Origin: Trematomus loennbergii
Lineage: Eukaryota; Chordata; Actinopteri; Perciformes; Nototheniidae
Direction: 5' to 3'
Length of the DNA: 64,000 nucleotides
Assembly: GCA_012861695.1 (NCBI GenBank)
Contig: JAAOOA010000127.1
Location: forward strand, 26,446,311-26,510,310
Positions 63,406 through 64,000 of the stretch are shown here, in pieces. Each line of letters opens with the position of its first letter. Within the stretch, counting starts at the first letter, position 1. The notes below the pieces were generated by a model. It saw nothing but the letters and a program-made list of their open reading frames with translations, was not told the DNA's origin and searched no databases. The translations under genes and the position numbers were made by a program.

Positions 63406-64000
63406 ATTCTCTGTCTCCTTGTCGTCCACCCACTTCTCTCTTTGTGTGGCAATTAGCCTGGGAGTACAAGCTGAGTCACTGACCTGTGGGAGTGAAGCCC
63501 GGACACGCTGACCTCCTACAGCATTCTGTCACACTGACATTCAAATACCTGATGGGTCTCTTTAAGAGCAGGTGGGCAAAGATTTGAAAACCTCCGTCTG
63601 TTTGAGATGCTTTGACTTCACCATATGAGAAAGTCATAGTATGTATGTCGACAATATCAGGAAAAAAATCCAGATTAAGTATGTTAAAATATAATGAAAA
63701 AAAGTCAGTAAGTGAAAATTCGTAGTAAATTATGTCGAAAGATATCATGGAAAAAAAGTCATATTATAGTATGTCCAAAAAAAGGAAAATAAAGTTATAG
63801 TATCTGAAGAGAAATACCTAATAAGCTGAAAAAAGACAATATTAGATGTTAAAAAGATCAGGAAAAAGTCATCAGAACTATTTTTCAAAATGAAGTATGT
63901 TAAAAATATAATGAAAGAAAGTCAGTTCAGACAGACAACTCACGTGTTTCTTTAACATGTTTATTAGAAGCAGCATATAGTTGAGTTTGGCGTCTGGCTC

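Larger units (their letters stand above)
62797..64000. other. Non-coding 3' margin
   Basis: Besides the LINE tail and the (GT)n array, 63640-63930 shows loosely repeated agtatgtyraaa/aaaaagtcat motifs at spacings of roughly 50-70 bases. It is a degenerate A/T-rich tandem array, not a gene. Confidence 0.5.

Overview
The window is vertebrate DNA, almost certainly from a ray-finned (teleost, probably percomorph-like) fish. It has GT-AG introns, long (CA/GT)n microsatellites, tRNA-derived SINEs, many TIR-bearing non-autonomous DNA transposons, a DIRS-type tyrosine-recombinase retrotransposon, and a fish-type NLR immune receptor gene with RING, FISNA-NACHT and LRR exons. No prokaryotic-style operons, CRISPR arrays or complete viral genomes are visible.

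Layout. About 1-21.6 kb is non-coding (upstream or 5'-intronic DNA of the next gene) filled with interspersed repeats. About 21.7-37.2 kb on the + strand holds the 3' five coding exons of map1a (microtubule-associated protein 1A), including its giant exon of about 10.6 kb and ending in the conserved ACKIEF C-terminus. The first coding exons are not seen and probably lie upstream of the window. About 37.2-46.3 kb is 3' UTR and intergenic DNA with several transposons, including a TTAA-flanked element nested in a LINE 3' end. About 46.4-59.9 kb on the - strand is an NLR (NLRC3-like) gene: signal-less N-terminal linker exons, a RING finger exon, a large FISNA-NACHT exon and LRR exons. Its first intron carries a DIRS element of about 4.8 kb with 142-bp perfect inverted terminal repeats and a textbook internal complementary region. 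About 60-64 kb holds more MITEs, a Tc1/mariner-type relic and an unidentified small membrane-protein exon.

Reading frames are broken repeatedly in all three protein-coding loci (map1a, the NLR gene, the DIRS recombinase), although the encoded protein stays clearly conserved on both sides of each break. Where the break can be pinned down it is usually one missing base in a homopolymer, and most long GT/CA arrays also contain one-base phase slips. I infer that much of the apparent damage is uncorrected sequencing or assembly indels. True pseudogenisation, especially of the NLR gene, cannot be excluded from sequence alone.

Most notable: two exons (a map1a exon and the NLR first coding exon) begin at an AG placed directly after a (TG)n tract of 150-215 bases, an arrangement resembling UG-repeat-controlled 3' splice sites. 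Also notable are the self-documenting DIRS termini, a triplicated segment of about 50 bp inside the NLR NACHT exon, and paired hairpins inside a MITE.
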